Of a stretch of DNA of 6,011 bases, positions 1 to 5,262 are shown in pieces (position 1 is the first letter of the stretch; every line of letters starts with the position of its first letter). The position numbers and the translations under genes were made by a program. Below the pieces are notes generated by a model. That model ran no database searches and was not told the origin of the DNA. It saw nothing but the letters and a program-made list of their open reading frames with translations. Location of the stretch: positions 1-6,011 of the forward strand of contig JAGOBT010000214.1 in the NCBI GenBank assembly GCA_017999135.1, in the 5' to 3' direction. Origin of the DNA: Burkholderiaceae bacterium. Its GTDB lineage: Bacteria > Pseudomonadota > Gammaproteobacteria > Burkholderiales > Burkholderiaceae_C.

Positions 1-194
1 ACCAGCAGCGGCTCGGCCTGCGCGGCGGTGGCCACGGCGGCACGCTGGAACTGGCCGGCCTCGCGCCGGCACAGGCCGGTCAGCGGGGCATCGATGCCCT
101 CAGCACTGGCGCCCGGGGTCTGGGCCAGCGCCTTCGCCAGCGCCGGGCGATCCAGCGGCATCGTGCGGTTGCAGTCGCAAAGCAGCGTCTTCAT
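1..194 (-). CDS. 4Fe-4S ferredoxin-like protein of the FDH cluster, N-terminal part
   Basis: The reading frame opens at ATG 194-192 and stays open to the left edge, giving 64 complete codons of a longer protein. It begins MKTLLCDCNRTMPLD, with Cys6 and Cys8, and continues to LCRREAGQFQRA with Cys42. From family knowledge, this start and the 'LCRREAG-FQ' block are hallmarks of the 4Fe-4S ferredoxin-like proteins encoded beside DUF3305/DUF3306 genes in FDH clusters of Proteobacteria. They are presumed to carry electrons or help cofactor assembly; the exact role is not established. The ferredoxin cluster motifs themselves would lie outside the window. The start lies inside the DUF3306 gene in another frame, with a 95-base overlap. 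Only a weak AGG about 12 bases upstream resembles a ribosome site, so translational coupling is likely. I prefer this start because the conserved family N-terminus begins exactly here. Confidence 0.85.
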   Translation of the reverse strand, partial: MKTLLCDCNRTMPLDRPALAKALAQTPGASAEGIDAPLTGLCRREAGQFQRAAVATAAQAEPLL

Positions 195-711
195 CGGGGG
201 TGGCCTGGGCCAGGGTGGTGGAAGTGGGTGCCGCAGCGGCCACGGCATCGGGGTCGGGCTTGTCTTCGGTGAACAGGCCCAGGAATTGCGATTGCGCCAT
301 CTGCCGCAGCATGCCGGCCGGCAAGGGGTCGGGGATGCCGTAGTCGTCGATGTAGGTGTCCAGCCCGTCCATCACGTTGAAGTGCGGGTTGGTGAACAGC
401 TGCTTCAGCGCCGCGTTCTTCACCCCGGTGTCGACGCCGGGCGCCACGAAGCGGGTGTAGTCGCTGTCGCGGGTGAGCAGCGCCACGTCGGCCAGCGTGG
501 GCGGTGGCGGCGCGGCGGGGGCGGGCTCGGCGGCCGCCAGCGGTGCGGCCTGCGCCTGCGGCGGCCCCACGGGCTGGGCATCGGGCTGCACCACCACGGC
601 CACGGGCGGGGCCACGACCGGCTCGGCCGGCGCCACCCCCTGGCGCACCAGCACCTTGCGGCGTGACCAGCGTGACAGGAAGCCGCTGTCGTCGGGCGGG
701 GCGGCGGCCAT
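100..711 (-). CDS. DUF3306 family protein, FDH-cluster accessory
   Basis: A 203-residue protein. The N-terminus carries FLSRWSRRK (residues 11-19), the signature opening of DUF3306. A Pro/Ala-rich linker spans about residues 26-72. The DUF3306 core follows, about 73-148, with DYTRFVAPGV, NAALKQLF and NPHFNVMDGLDTYIDDYG (residues 108-125). The tail after 150 is acidic and then Gly/Pro-rich. There is no signal peptide or membrane segment, so it is probably cytoplasmic. The family has no known biochemical role; it is found next to DUF3305, ferredoxin and FDH genes, which suggests FDH maturation or electron supply (inference). The ATG at 711 lies 9 bases after the DUF3305 stop with no clear Shine-Dalgarno, which points to coupling. 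The last 31 codons, including the stop, overlap the ferredoxin gene in another frame. Confidence 0.9.
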   Translation of the reverse strand: MAAAPPDDSGFLSRWSRRKVLVRQGVAPAEPVVAPPVAVVVQPDAQPVGPPQAQAAPLAAAEPAPAAPPPPTLADVALLTRDSDYTRFVAPGVDTGVKNAALKQLFTNPHFNVMDGLDTYIDDYGIPDPLPAGMLRQMAQSQFLGLFTEDKPDPDAVAAAAPTSTTLAQATPDEDAALRLQPHDAAGSPGAGEGAGPDPGRQC

Positions 712-720
712 GCTGCGGGA

Positions 721-1200
721 TCAGCGCGCGCCCGGCGCCTTGAACGACGCCGGCCGGCGCCGCTGCTTGGGCTCGGGCCGGTAGTGCTCGTCGACGAAGG
801 CCTGTGCCCAGGCGCACATCGCACCGGGCAGCGGCACGTTGTCCACGCGCTCCTGCGCGTCGAGCAGGCGGCCGGCCTCGTTGTACGACAGCGTCACCAG
901 TTCAGGCCAGGCGCGCGACGGGTCGTCCTCGTCGACCCGCCACATCACGAACCACACCGGCGTGCCGGTGCTCAGGTTCAGGTAGTAGCCCTCGGCCTCG
1001 TCGCGGTGCAGGGTGACGGTGAGGCCGGTGTGCAGCACTTGCGCGGTGCGGCCGTCGTCGCGCAGGGTGCGCGGGCCGGTGCCCAGGCCACCTTCGTCGA
1101 CCACCACGTCGACGATGCGGAAGCGCCAGTCCTCCCAGGCGTTGGGGGCCTTCTGGCGTTCGATCACCACCGCCACGGGGCAACAGGTTGCGGACTGCAT
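721..1200 (-). CDS. DUF3305 family protein, FDH-cluster accessory
   Basis: A 159-residue soluble protein recognised as DUF3305. It has an opening PVAVVIERQ (residues 8-16), a tryptophan-containing segment NAWEDWRFRIVDVV (20-33), the central LHRDEAEGYYLNLSTGTPVW (64-83) running on into FVMWR, SYNEAGRLLD (105-114), ERVDNVPLP (117-125) and a basic end HYRPEPKQRRRPASFK (139-154). These blocks are the parts I recall as conserved. No signal peptide, membrane helix or cysteine cluster is present. Function is unknown; the pairing with DUF3306 and a ferredoxin gene beside FDH genes is the only clue, and suggests a maturation or assembly role. The ATG at 1200 has no good ribosome site; GTG codons at residues 9, 11 and 12 are possible alternatives. 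A palindromic operator candidate sits 28 bases upstream, so this gene may head its own transcript. Confidence 0.9.
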   Translation of the reverse strand: MQSATCCPVAVVIERQKAPNAWEDWRFRIVDVVVDEGGLGTGPRTLRDDGRTAQVLHTGLTVTLHRDEAEGYYLNLSTGTPVWFVMWRVDEDDPSRAWPELVTLSYNEAGRLLDAQERVDNVPLPGAMCAWAQAFVDEHYRPEPKQRRRPASFKAPGAR

Positions 1201-1227
1201 AGCGGCGCGAGTCTAGCGGCGGGGGGT

Positions 1228-1242
1228 GCGACAGGTTGTCGC
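1228..1242. promoter_or_regulatory. Palindromic operator candidate 1, before DUF3305
   Basis: A perfect inverted repeat, GCGACA-GGT-TGTCGC, lies in the 75-base gap between the kinase and DUF3305 genes. It shares the core CGACA-NN-TTGTC with two sites in the divergent region at 4865-4911. No T-run follows on either strand, so a terminator is unlikely. The likely binder is the Fis-type helix-turn-helix of the response regulator encoded here (inference). The arms GCGAC and GTCGC five bases apart also resemble RegA/PrrA/RegR-type redox boxes as I remember them, so a global redox regulator is an alternative. Its centre is about 35 bases from the DUF3305 ATG, which would suit either repression or close-range activation. 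Confidence 0.6.
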
Positions 1243-1275
1243 TGGGCAGGCCCCACGGCAGCGGCCGAGGGTTTG

Positions 1276-3384
1276 TCAGGAGACCGTCTGGCCAGGCGCT
1301 GCGGGCTCGGGGTCGGTCAGCAGCAGCACACGCAGCACCGCGCCGCTGCCGTCGGCGGCCGGCCGGTTGCCGGCGGTGATGTCGCCGCCATAGCGTTCCA
1401 CCAGGCTGCGGCTGATCCACAGGCCCAGGCCGGTGCCGTCCTTCTTGCGGGTGACGAAGGGCTGGAACAGCTCGCGCAGCAGCTCGTCGCCCAGGCCGGG
1501 GCCGGTGTCGGCCACCGCAATGGCCACGCCCGGCCGGCCCTGGGCATCGGCCCAGTCGCTGGTGGACAGGCTCAGCGTGCCACCGTCGGGCATGGCGTGG
1601 ATGGCGTTGACCATCAGGTTCACCAGCACCTGCTGCAGCTCTTGCCGGTTGATGCCAGCCGTGCGGGTGGCCTGGTATTGGCGCTGGATGGTGATGCGGC
1701 TGCGCGCCAGCAGGTGGCCGGTGAGCACCAGGCAGTCTTCCAGCGTGCGCTGCGCATCCACCGCCTCCACATAGCCGGCGTATTCATTCGGCCGGGCGAA
1801 CTGCAGCAGCTGGGTGACGATCAGCCGCATCCGCTCGATCTGCTGGTCGACCAGCTTCAGCTCGTCAGCCACCGGCCGCGCGGCGTCGCCCAGCAGCTCA
1901 CGCACCAGGTCGAGGTTGCCCTGGATCACCGCGATCGGGTTGTTCACCTCATGGGCAATGCTGGCGGTGAGCTGGCCCACCGCGGCCATCTTCTCGGCGC
2001 GCAGCAGCTGGCTTTGTGCGGCCTGCAGCTCGCGGGTGCGGCGTTCCAGTGCCTCGGTGCGCTGGGCCACCTTGGCGTCCAGCTCGGCGTTCCAGCGCTG
2101 CAGGGCGGCGGTCTTGTCGGCGATGGTGTCGAGCAAATGGTCCAGGTGGCCGGCCAGCGCGCCGATCTCGTCGCCGCCCGGCACCGGGCCCACGCGGGCC
2201 TGCAGCGCCCCGGCCTCCACGTCGGCCATGGTCCGGGCCATCTGCTCCAGCGGCCGGAAGATCTGCCGCGCCCAGCGCGCCGACCACAGCGCCGCGGCGA
2301 TCATCACCGCGAAGAACACCGCGCCGATGCCGGCCAGCACGCCGTACTTCAGCCAGGTGAAAGGCCGCTCCAGGTAGCCCACGTAGAGCATGCCCACGCG
2401 CTGGCCGGCGCCATCGGCCAGCGGCGCATAGGCCGACACGTACCAGTCGTTGACGACGAAGGCGCGGTCCAGCCAGGTGCTGCCGCGGCCCAGCACCGCA
2501 TCGCGCACCGCCATCGACACCCGCGTGCCGATGGCACGCTGGCTGCCGGCGCCTGCGGCGCTGCCGTCGTCGTCGAACAGGCGCACGTTGGTGGAGATGC
2601 GCACATCGTCCAGGAACAGTGTGGCCGTGCCCTGGCTGCCGAAGGGCAGTGCGCCGTCGGGGTAGACGATGGCGTTGACATGGTCGATGAACGGCAGGTT
2701 CTGGTTCAGCAGCAGGCCGGCCTGCACCCAGGCCATCACGCGGCCGGCGGCATCGCGCACCGGGGCGCTGGCCTGCAGCACCATGGCGCGGTCTTCATGG
2801 GTGCGCTGGGTGGGCTGGGCATTGCGCGTGGCCACCAGCGGCACGGCCACGCGGGCCCGCAGCGCCGATGACAACAGCCCCTGCTGGGCCGGCGACAACA
2901 CCGCCAGCGTGGCGGTGGTGCGGCGGTCGGGGTCGGCCGTGCCCACGGCCAGCGGCGCGGCCACGCCGGCGTCCAGCGCGGCGCCGTCGAAGTCGGCCAG
3001 CAGCAGCTGCCCGTCGGCGCTGCGCAGGTTGATGAAGTCCAGCCCCTCTCGCTGCTGGTAGCGGCGCAGCAACTGACGCAGCAGCGCTGCGTCGGGCATG
3101 GCTGACGCCGACAGGGCGGCATGCAGTGCCTGGGAGTCGGCCACTGCGCCCGTGCTGGCCGCCACCTCGCCCTGCACCCGTTCGAAGTAGCCATGCGCCA
3201 CCGCCAGGTCGGAGCGCACCTTGGTGATCAGCAATTGGTCCAGCGCCGCGTTGCCCCACACCAGCAGCACCACGCCCAGCAGCGGCAGCACGCCCAGCAG
3301 CGGCAGCAGCACCATCGCCTGCAGCTTGCGGCGGATGGGCCACTGCGCAAAGCGCTGCCAGCCGGTCAGCCCGAAAGGTTCCAT
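1276..3384 (-). CDS. Membrane sensor histidine kinase with periplasmic Cache-like domain
   Basis: A 702-residue two-component sensor. A first membrane helix is at about 22-44, preceded by the basic RRK. A large periplasmic region spans about 45-347, ending in the Cache-like pattern WYVSAYAPLAD...VGMLYVGYLERPF. A second membrane helix is at about 349-369. HAMP follows at about 370-423, then a heptad-rich coiled coil (424-465). The phospho-accepting His478 lies in SIAHEVNNPI, the N-box is NLMVNAIHAMPDGG with Asn593, the G1 box is ADTGPG with Asp626, and the G2 box is GTGLGLWIS (650-658). All catalytic motifs are intact. The HEVNNP box is typical of kinases paired with NtrC-like regulators, which fits the neighbour. 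The gene starts inside the end of the regulator gene (19-base overlap), so the two are translationally coupled. The ligand is unknown; Cache domains often bind small carboxylates or other metabolites, and formate control is a guess from context. Confidence 0.93.
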   Translation of the reverse strand: MEPFGLTGWQRFAQWPIRRKLQAMVLLPLLGVLPLLGVVLLVWGNAALDQLLITKVRSDLAVAHGYFERVQGEVAASTGAVADSQALHAALSASAMPDAALLRQLLRRYQQREGLDFINLRSADGQLLLADFDGAALDAGVAAPLAVGTADPDRRTTATLAVLSPAQQGLLSSALRARVAVPLVATRNAQPTQRTHEDRAMVLQASAPVRDAAGRVMAWVQAGLLLNQNLPFIDHVNAIVYPDGALPFGSQGTATLFLDDVRISTNVRLFDDDGSAAGAGSQRAIGTRVSMAVRDAVLGRGSTWLDRAFVVNDWYVSAYAPLADGAGQRVGMLYVGYLERPFTWLKYGVLAGIGAVFFAVMIAAALWSARWARQIFRPLEQMARTMADVEAGALQARVGPVPGGDEIGALAGHLDHLLDTIADKTAALQRWNAELDAKVAQRTEALERRTRELQAAQSQLLRAEKMAAVGQLTASIAHEVNNPIAVIQGNLDLVRELLGDAARPVADELKLVDQQIERMRLIVTQLLQFARPNEYAGYVEAVDAQRTLEDCLVLTGHLLARSRITIQRQYQATRTAGINRQELQQVLVNLMVNAIHAMPDGGTLSLSTSDWADAQGRPGVAIAVADTGPGLGDELLRELFQPFVTRKKDGTGLGLWISRSLVERYGGDITAGNRPAADGSGAVLRVLLLTDPEPAAPGQTVS

Positions 3385-4802
3385 TCGGCCACGCGGCGTT
3401 CGAGCGTGCGGCGCGAGATGCCCAGCAACTGGGCGGCCCGGGTCTTGTCACCGCCCACGCTGTCGAGCACCGCCAGGATGTGCTGCTTCTCCAGCGTGTG
3501 CAGGTCGGTGGTGGCGGGCAGCGCCGCGCCCGGCGTGGCGCCGTTGGCGCGCGTTGGCGATGTGTCGTTGCGGCGGTCCTGGCGCGCCAGGCCCTGGTAC
3601 AGCGCCGACACATTCAGCGCCCCCAGGATCAGCGAGCGCTCGATCAGGTTGCGCAGTTCACGCACGTTACCGGGCCAGTCGTACTGCTGCAGGTAGCGAA
3701 GCTCGTCGTCGGTCACGTCGATCGGCGGCACGCCCAGCCGCGGCGCCAGCGTGGCGATGAAATGCGCCACCAGCGCGGCCATGTCGTCCTTGTGGGCGCG
3801 CAGCGGCGGCAGGTTGATCTCGACCACCTGCAGCCGGTAGTACAGGTCCTTGCGGAAGCGGCCGCTGTCGACCTCGTCGGCCAGCTTGCGGTGGGTGGCG
3901 GCAACGATGCGCACGTCCACCGGGATCTCCTGCTCGCTGCCCACCGGGCGGATGCGGCGCTCTTCGAGCACCCGCAGCAGCGTGGCCTGCTGGGCGGGTG
4001 GCAGTTCGCCCACCTCGTCGAGGAACAGCGTGCCGCCCTGGGCATAGACGAACAGCCCGTCGCGCCCGGGTCGGCCGCCGCCCGCCACCTGCGCCTGGCC
4101 GAACAGCTCGCTGTCGATCAGGTCGGGCGACAGCGTGGCGCAGTTCACCGGCACGAACGGGCCGGCCGCGCGCGGGCTGTTGTGGTGCAGGGCCAGCGCC
4201 GCCAGTTCCTTGCCGGTGCCCGATTCACCGCTGAGCAGCACGGTGCTGTCGACCGCCGCCACCCGCTGCAGTGCGGCCTGCAGCCCCTTGATGGCGATGG
4301 AGCCGCCCACCAGACCGTCGGCCGCCGGCGTGGTCTGGCGCAGGCGGCGGCGCAGCACCCAGTTCTCGCGCCGCAGCCCGGCGCGTTCCAGCCCCTGGCG
4401 CAGGGCATTGAGGATCTGCGTCACGCGGAACGGCTTCAGGATGAAATCGCTGGCGCCGGCGCGCAGCGCCTCGATGGCGGTGTCCAGGTCGGCGAAGGCG
4501 GTGATCAGCACCACCTCGCCGTCGAACCCGCGTGCGCGCAGGTCCTTCAGCCAGGCGATGCCGCTGATGCCGGGCAGCGCGATGTCGAGCACCACCAGGT
4601 CGAACCGGTGGCGCTGCACCAGCGCATCGGCCGCCTCGGCCGACTCGGCGCAATGCACGGCGCCAACGCGCGGCTGCAGCGTCTTCTGCAGGAAGTTGCG
4701 CATGCCGGGCTCGTCGTCGACCACCAGCACGGTAGCCAGGGGCCAGCGCTCGCGCGGGGCACTGGTCACAGGGTCGGCGGGGGACAGCTGGGGGTCGGTC
4801 AT
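3366..4802 (-). CDS. NtrC-family response regulator lacking the GAFTGA motif
   Basis: A 478-residue regulator with three domains. The receiver (about 23-140) has Asp29/Asp30, phospho-acceptor Asp73 in VVLDIALPG, Thr101 and Lys123. The AAA+ domain (about 163-390) has Walker A GESGTGKE (192-199), Walker B GGTLFLDE (256-263), arginine fingers in GRFRKDLYYRL (314-324) and WPGNVREL (376-383). The Fis-type helix-turn-helix is at about 433-478, with KTRAAQLLGISRRTLERR. After SELFG the usual GAFTGA loop is missing: the sequence reads QAQVAGGGRPGRDGLF. From family knowledge, regulators without GAFTGA (TyrR, HupR, Rhodobacter NtrC) do not activate sigma-54, so this one probably works with sigma-70. I chose the ATG at 4802 (MTDPQLS), just before the receiver; an in-frame GTG at 4919 would put the palindromic sites inside the gene. 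No Shine-Dalgarno is visible. It likely controls the FDH operons. Confidence 0.92.
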   Translation of the reverse strand: MTDPQLSPADPVTSAPRERWPLATVLVVDDEPGMRNFLQKTLQPRVGAVHCAESAEAADALVQRHRFDLVVLDIALPGISGIAWLKDLRARGFDGEVVLITAFADLDTAIEALRAGASDFILKPFRVTQILNALRQGLERAGLRRENWVLRRRLRQTTPAADGLVGGSIAIKGLQAALQRVAAVDSTVLLSGESGTGKELAALALHHNSPRAAGPFVPVNCATLSPDLIDSELFGQAQVAGGGRPGRDGLFVYAQGGTLFLDEVGELPPAQQATLLRVLEERRIRPVGSEQEIPVDVRIVAATHRKLADEVDSGRFRKDLYYRLQVVEINLPPLRAHKDDMAALVAHFIATLAPRLGVPPIDVTDDELRYLQQYDWPGNVRELRNLIERSLILGALNVSALYQGLARQDRRNDTSPTRANGATPGAALPATTDLHTLEKQHILAVLDSVGGDKTRAAQLLGISRRTLERRVAEWNLSG

Positions 4803-4814
4803 GGCGGGCGGCGG

Positions 4815-4820
4815 ATTGTA
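4815..4820 (-). promoter_or_regulatory. Possible -10 element for the regulator-kinase operon
   Basis: The minus strand reads TACAAT, five of six matches to the sigma-70 -10 consensus, in otherwise GC-rich DNA. No good -35 lies 16-18 bases upstream (minus strand AGCTGG at a 17-base spacing), as expected for an activator-dependent promoter. Transcription would start near 4808, leaving a leader of only about six bases before the ATG at 4802; that agrees with the absence of a ribosome site but remains a guess. Confidence 0.35.
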
Positions 4821-4864
4821 GGAAGCACAGCATCGCGCCAGCTGACAGGTCCTGCGCGACCGCA

Positions 4865-4879
4865 CCGACAGCTTGTCGG
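4865..4879. promoter_or_regulatory. Palindromic operator candidate 2, divergent region
   Basis: A perfect inverted repeat, CCGACA-GCT-TGTCGG, with core CGACA-NN-TTGTC shared with the sites at 1228 and 4897. The dyad nearly extends outward: CGCA at 4861-4864 pairs with TGCG at 4881-4884 across one extra base. It is centred 32 bp from operator 3, about three helical turns, so two dimers could bind on one face of the DNA. It lies about 70 bp upstream of the regulator ATG and about 150 bp upstream of the first FDH-operon ATG. Confidence 0.65.
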
Positions 4880-4896
4880 GTGCGCAGGCGCTGCGT

Positions 4897-4911
4897 GCGA
4901 CAAATTGTCCA
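4897..4911. promoter_or_regulatory. Palindromic operator candidate 3, divergent region
   Basis: The sequence GCGACA-AAT-TGTCCA keeps the core CGACA-NN-TTGTC, with a perfect GACA/TGTC dyad and outer mismatches on the right arm. On the left it shares the eight bases GTGCGACA with operator 1. Being the less symmetric site, it may be the weaker one, filled cooperatively with operator 2. Confidence 0.55.
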
Positions 4912-4934
4912 ATTCCCACCCGGGCGGCCCCGGA

Positions 4935-4963
4935 TTGCCGCAGGGTTCACCCTGATCCCTAAT
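4935..4963 (+). promoter_or_regulatory. Weak sigma-70-like promoter candidate for the FDH operon
   Basis: TTGCCG (4935-4940) and CCTAAT (4958-4963) are separated by 17 bases; each matches four of six consensus positions. Transcription would begin near 4970, about 55 bases before the first ATG. Operators 3 and 2 would then be centred near -66 and -98, usual positions for an upstream activator. A separate dyad (4941-4954) fills the spacer. The poor boxes fit an activated promoter, but such matches also arise by chance. Confidence 0.35.
4941..4954. repeat. Perfect 6-2-6 palindrome in the promoter spacer
   Basis: CAGGGT-TC-ACCCTG is a perfect inverted repeat, unrelated to the CGACA-type sites, inside the divergent region and between the proposed -35 and -10 of the FDH operon. 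A protein bound here could repress or remodel that promoter. No candidate binder can be named, and a dyad of this size can occur by chance. Confidence 0.4.
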
Positions 4964-4975
4964 CAAACCAAAGTT

Positions 4976-4991
4976 ATGCACCGCCGTGCAT
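4976..4991. repeat. 6-bp inverted repeat with 4-base loop in the FDH operon leader
   Basis: ATGCAC-CGCC-GTGCAT is a perfect inverted repeat located 34 bases before the ATG of the first FDH-operon gene. If transcription starts near 4970 it would form a small hairpin near the 5' end of the mRNA, possibly stabilising it; on DNA it could be a third type of operator. No T-run follows, so it is not a terminator. Confidence 0.4.
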
Positions 4992-5013
4992 GGCCTGCAG
5001 CACGCCAAACGCC

Positions 5014-5019
5014 AGGAGA
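5014..5019 (+). promoter_or_regulatory. Ribosome binding site deciding the small Tat protein start
   Basis: AGGAGA ends five bases before the ATG at 5025. It supports that start over the in-frame GTG at 4986, which would add 13 residues before the Tat signal and would overlap the hairpin. Confidence 0.75.
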
Positions 5020-5024
5020 CACCG

Positions 5025-5246
5025 ATGCGCCCACCCGTTGACCCCAAGTCCAGCCCGGTGTCGCGCCGCCGGCTGTTTGCCGGTGCCGGCACCGCCGGTG
5101 CCCTGGCCGCCGCGGCCACCGTGCTGCCGCTGCCGGGCACGCCCGAGCCGGTGGCCCAGGCCGAGCCCCAAGCCGCACCCGAGGCGGGTGGCGGCTACCA
5201 GCTGACAGCCCACGTGCAGCACTATTACCGGACCGCCAAGGTCTGA
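5025..5246 (+). CDS. Small Tat-signal protein, 'formate dehydrogenase region TAT target' family
   Basis: A 73-residue protein. Residues 11-32 form a twin-arginine signal: SRRRLFAG (13-20) followed by an Ala/Gly-rich hydrophobic stretch. A Pro/Ala/Glu-rich linker leads to the C-terminal block [19 protein letters not shown] (55-73). I recall this family (TIGR02811) as having a Tat signal plus a conserved tail with a Y-[HRK]-x-[TS]-x-H-[IV]-x-x-Y-Y pattern, always next to FDH genes; here the tail fits except for Gln in the second position. Function is unknown; proposals are a small FDH subunit or an accessory protein exported with it. It is the first gene of the rightward operon, with a good ribosome site and the catalytic subunit starting 16 bases after its stop. 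Unless the signal is cleaved, it would be a membrane-anchored or co-exported peptide. Confidence 0.88.
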   Translation: MRPPVDPKSSPVSRRRLFAGAGTAGALAAAATVLPLPGTPEPVAQAEPQAAPEAGGGYQLTAHVQHYYRTAKV

Positions 5247-5250
5247 CGCC

Positions 5251-5255
5251 GGAGG
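5251..5255 (+). promoter_or_regulatory. Ribosome binding site of the FDH catalytic subunit
   Basis: GGAGG ends seven bases before the ATG at 5263. No such motif precedes the internal ATG at 5362, directly before the twin-arginine motif, so the longer N-terminus is preferred. Confidence 0.75.
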
Positions 5256-5262
5256 CTCCCCG

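Noticed and set aside
784..2871. Plus-strand open frame of 695 codons opposite the DUF3305 and kinase genes
   Set aside because: It is rich in His, Gln, Gly and Ala with no domain pattern, and mirrors the codon structure of the intact kinase on the other strand. Long antisense frames are normal at this GC content.
4823..4840. Sigma-54-like promoter on the minus strand (TGGCGCG ... TGTGC)
   Set aside because: The GG-to-GC spacing is 11 instead of the required 10, and the regulator lacks GAFTGA.
4865..4879. Operator 2 read as a rho-independent terminator
   Set aside because: The stem is short, there is no T-run on either strand, and it lies between divergent genes where no transcript is expected to end.
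4803..4919. Longer regulator start at GTG 4919, adding 39 residues
   Set aside because: The extra segment has no receiver homology, covers the palindromic sites and starts with GTG. The ATG at 4802 directly precedes the receiver.
4926..4938. GG/GC pair ending in ATTGC resembling a -24/-12 promoter
   Set aside because: Only nine bases separate GG and GC, and the -24 box does not match.
3480..4955. Plus-strand open frame of 491 codons opposite the regulator gene
   Set aside because: Same antisense artefact: no recognisable motif, while the opposite strand encodes a complete receiver, AAA+ and helix-turn-helix protein.
4991..5006. Sigma-54-like promoter on the plus strand (TGGCCTG ... CACGC)
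   Set aside because: The spacing is right but the -12 box is poor, and transcription would start inside the ribosome site of the first gene.
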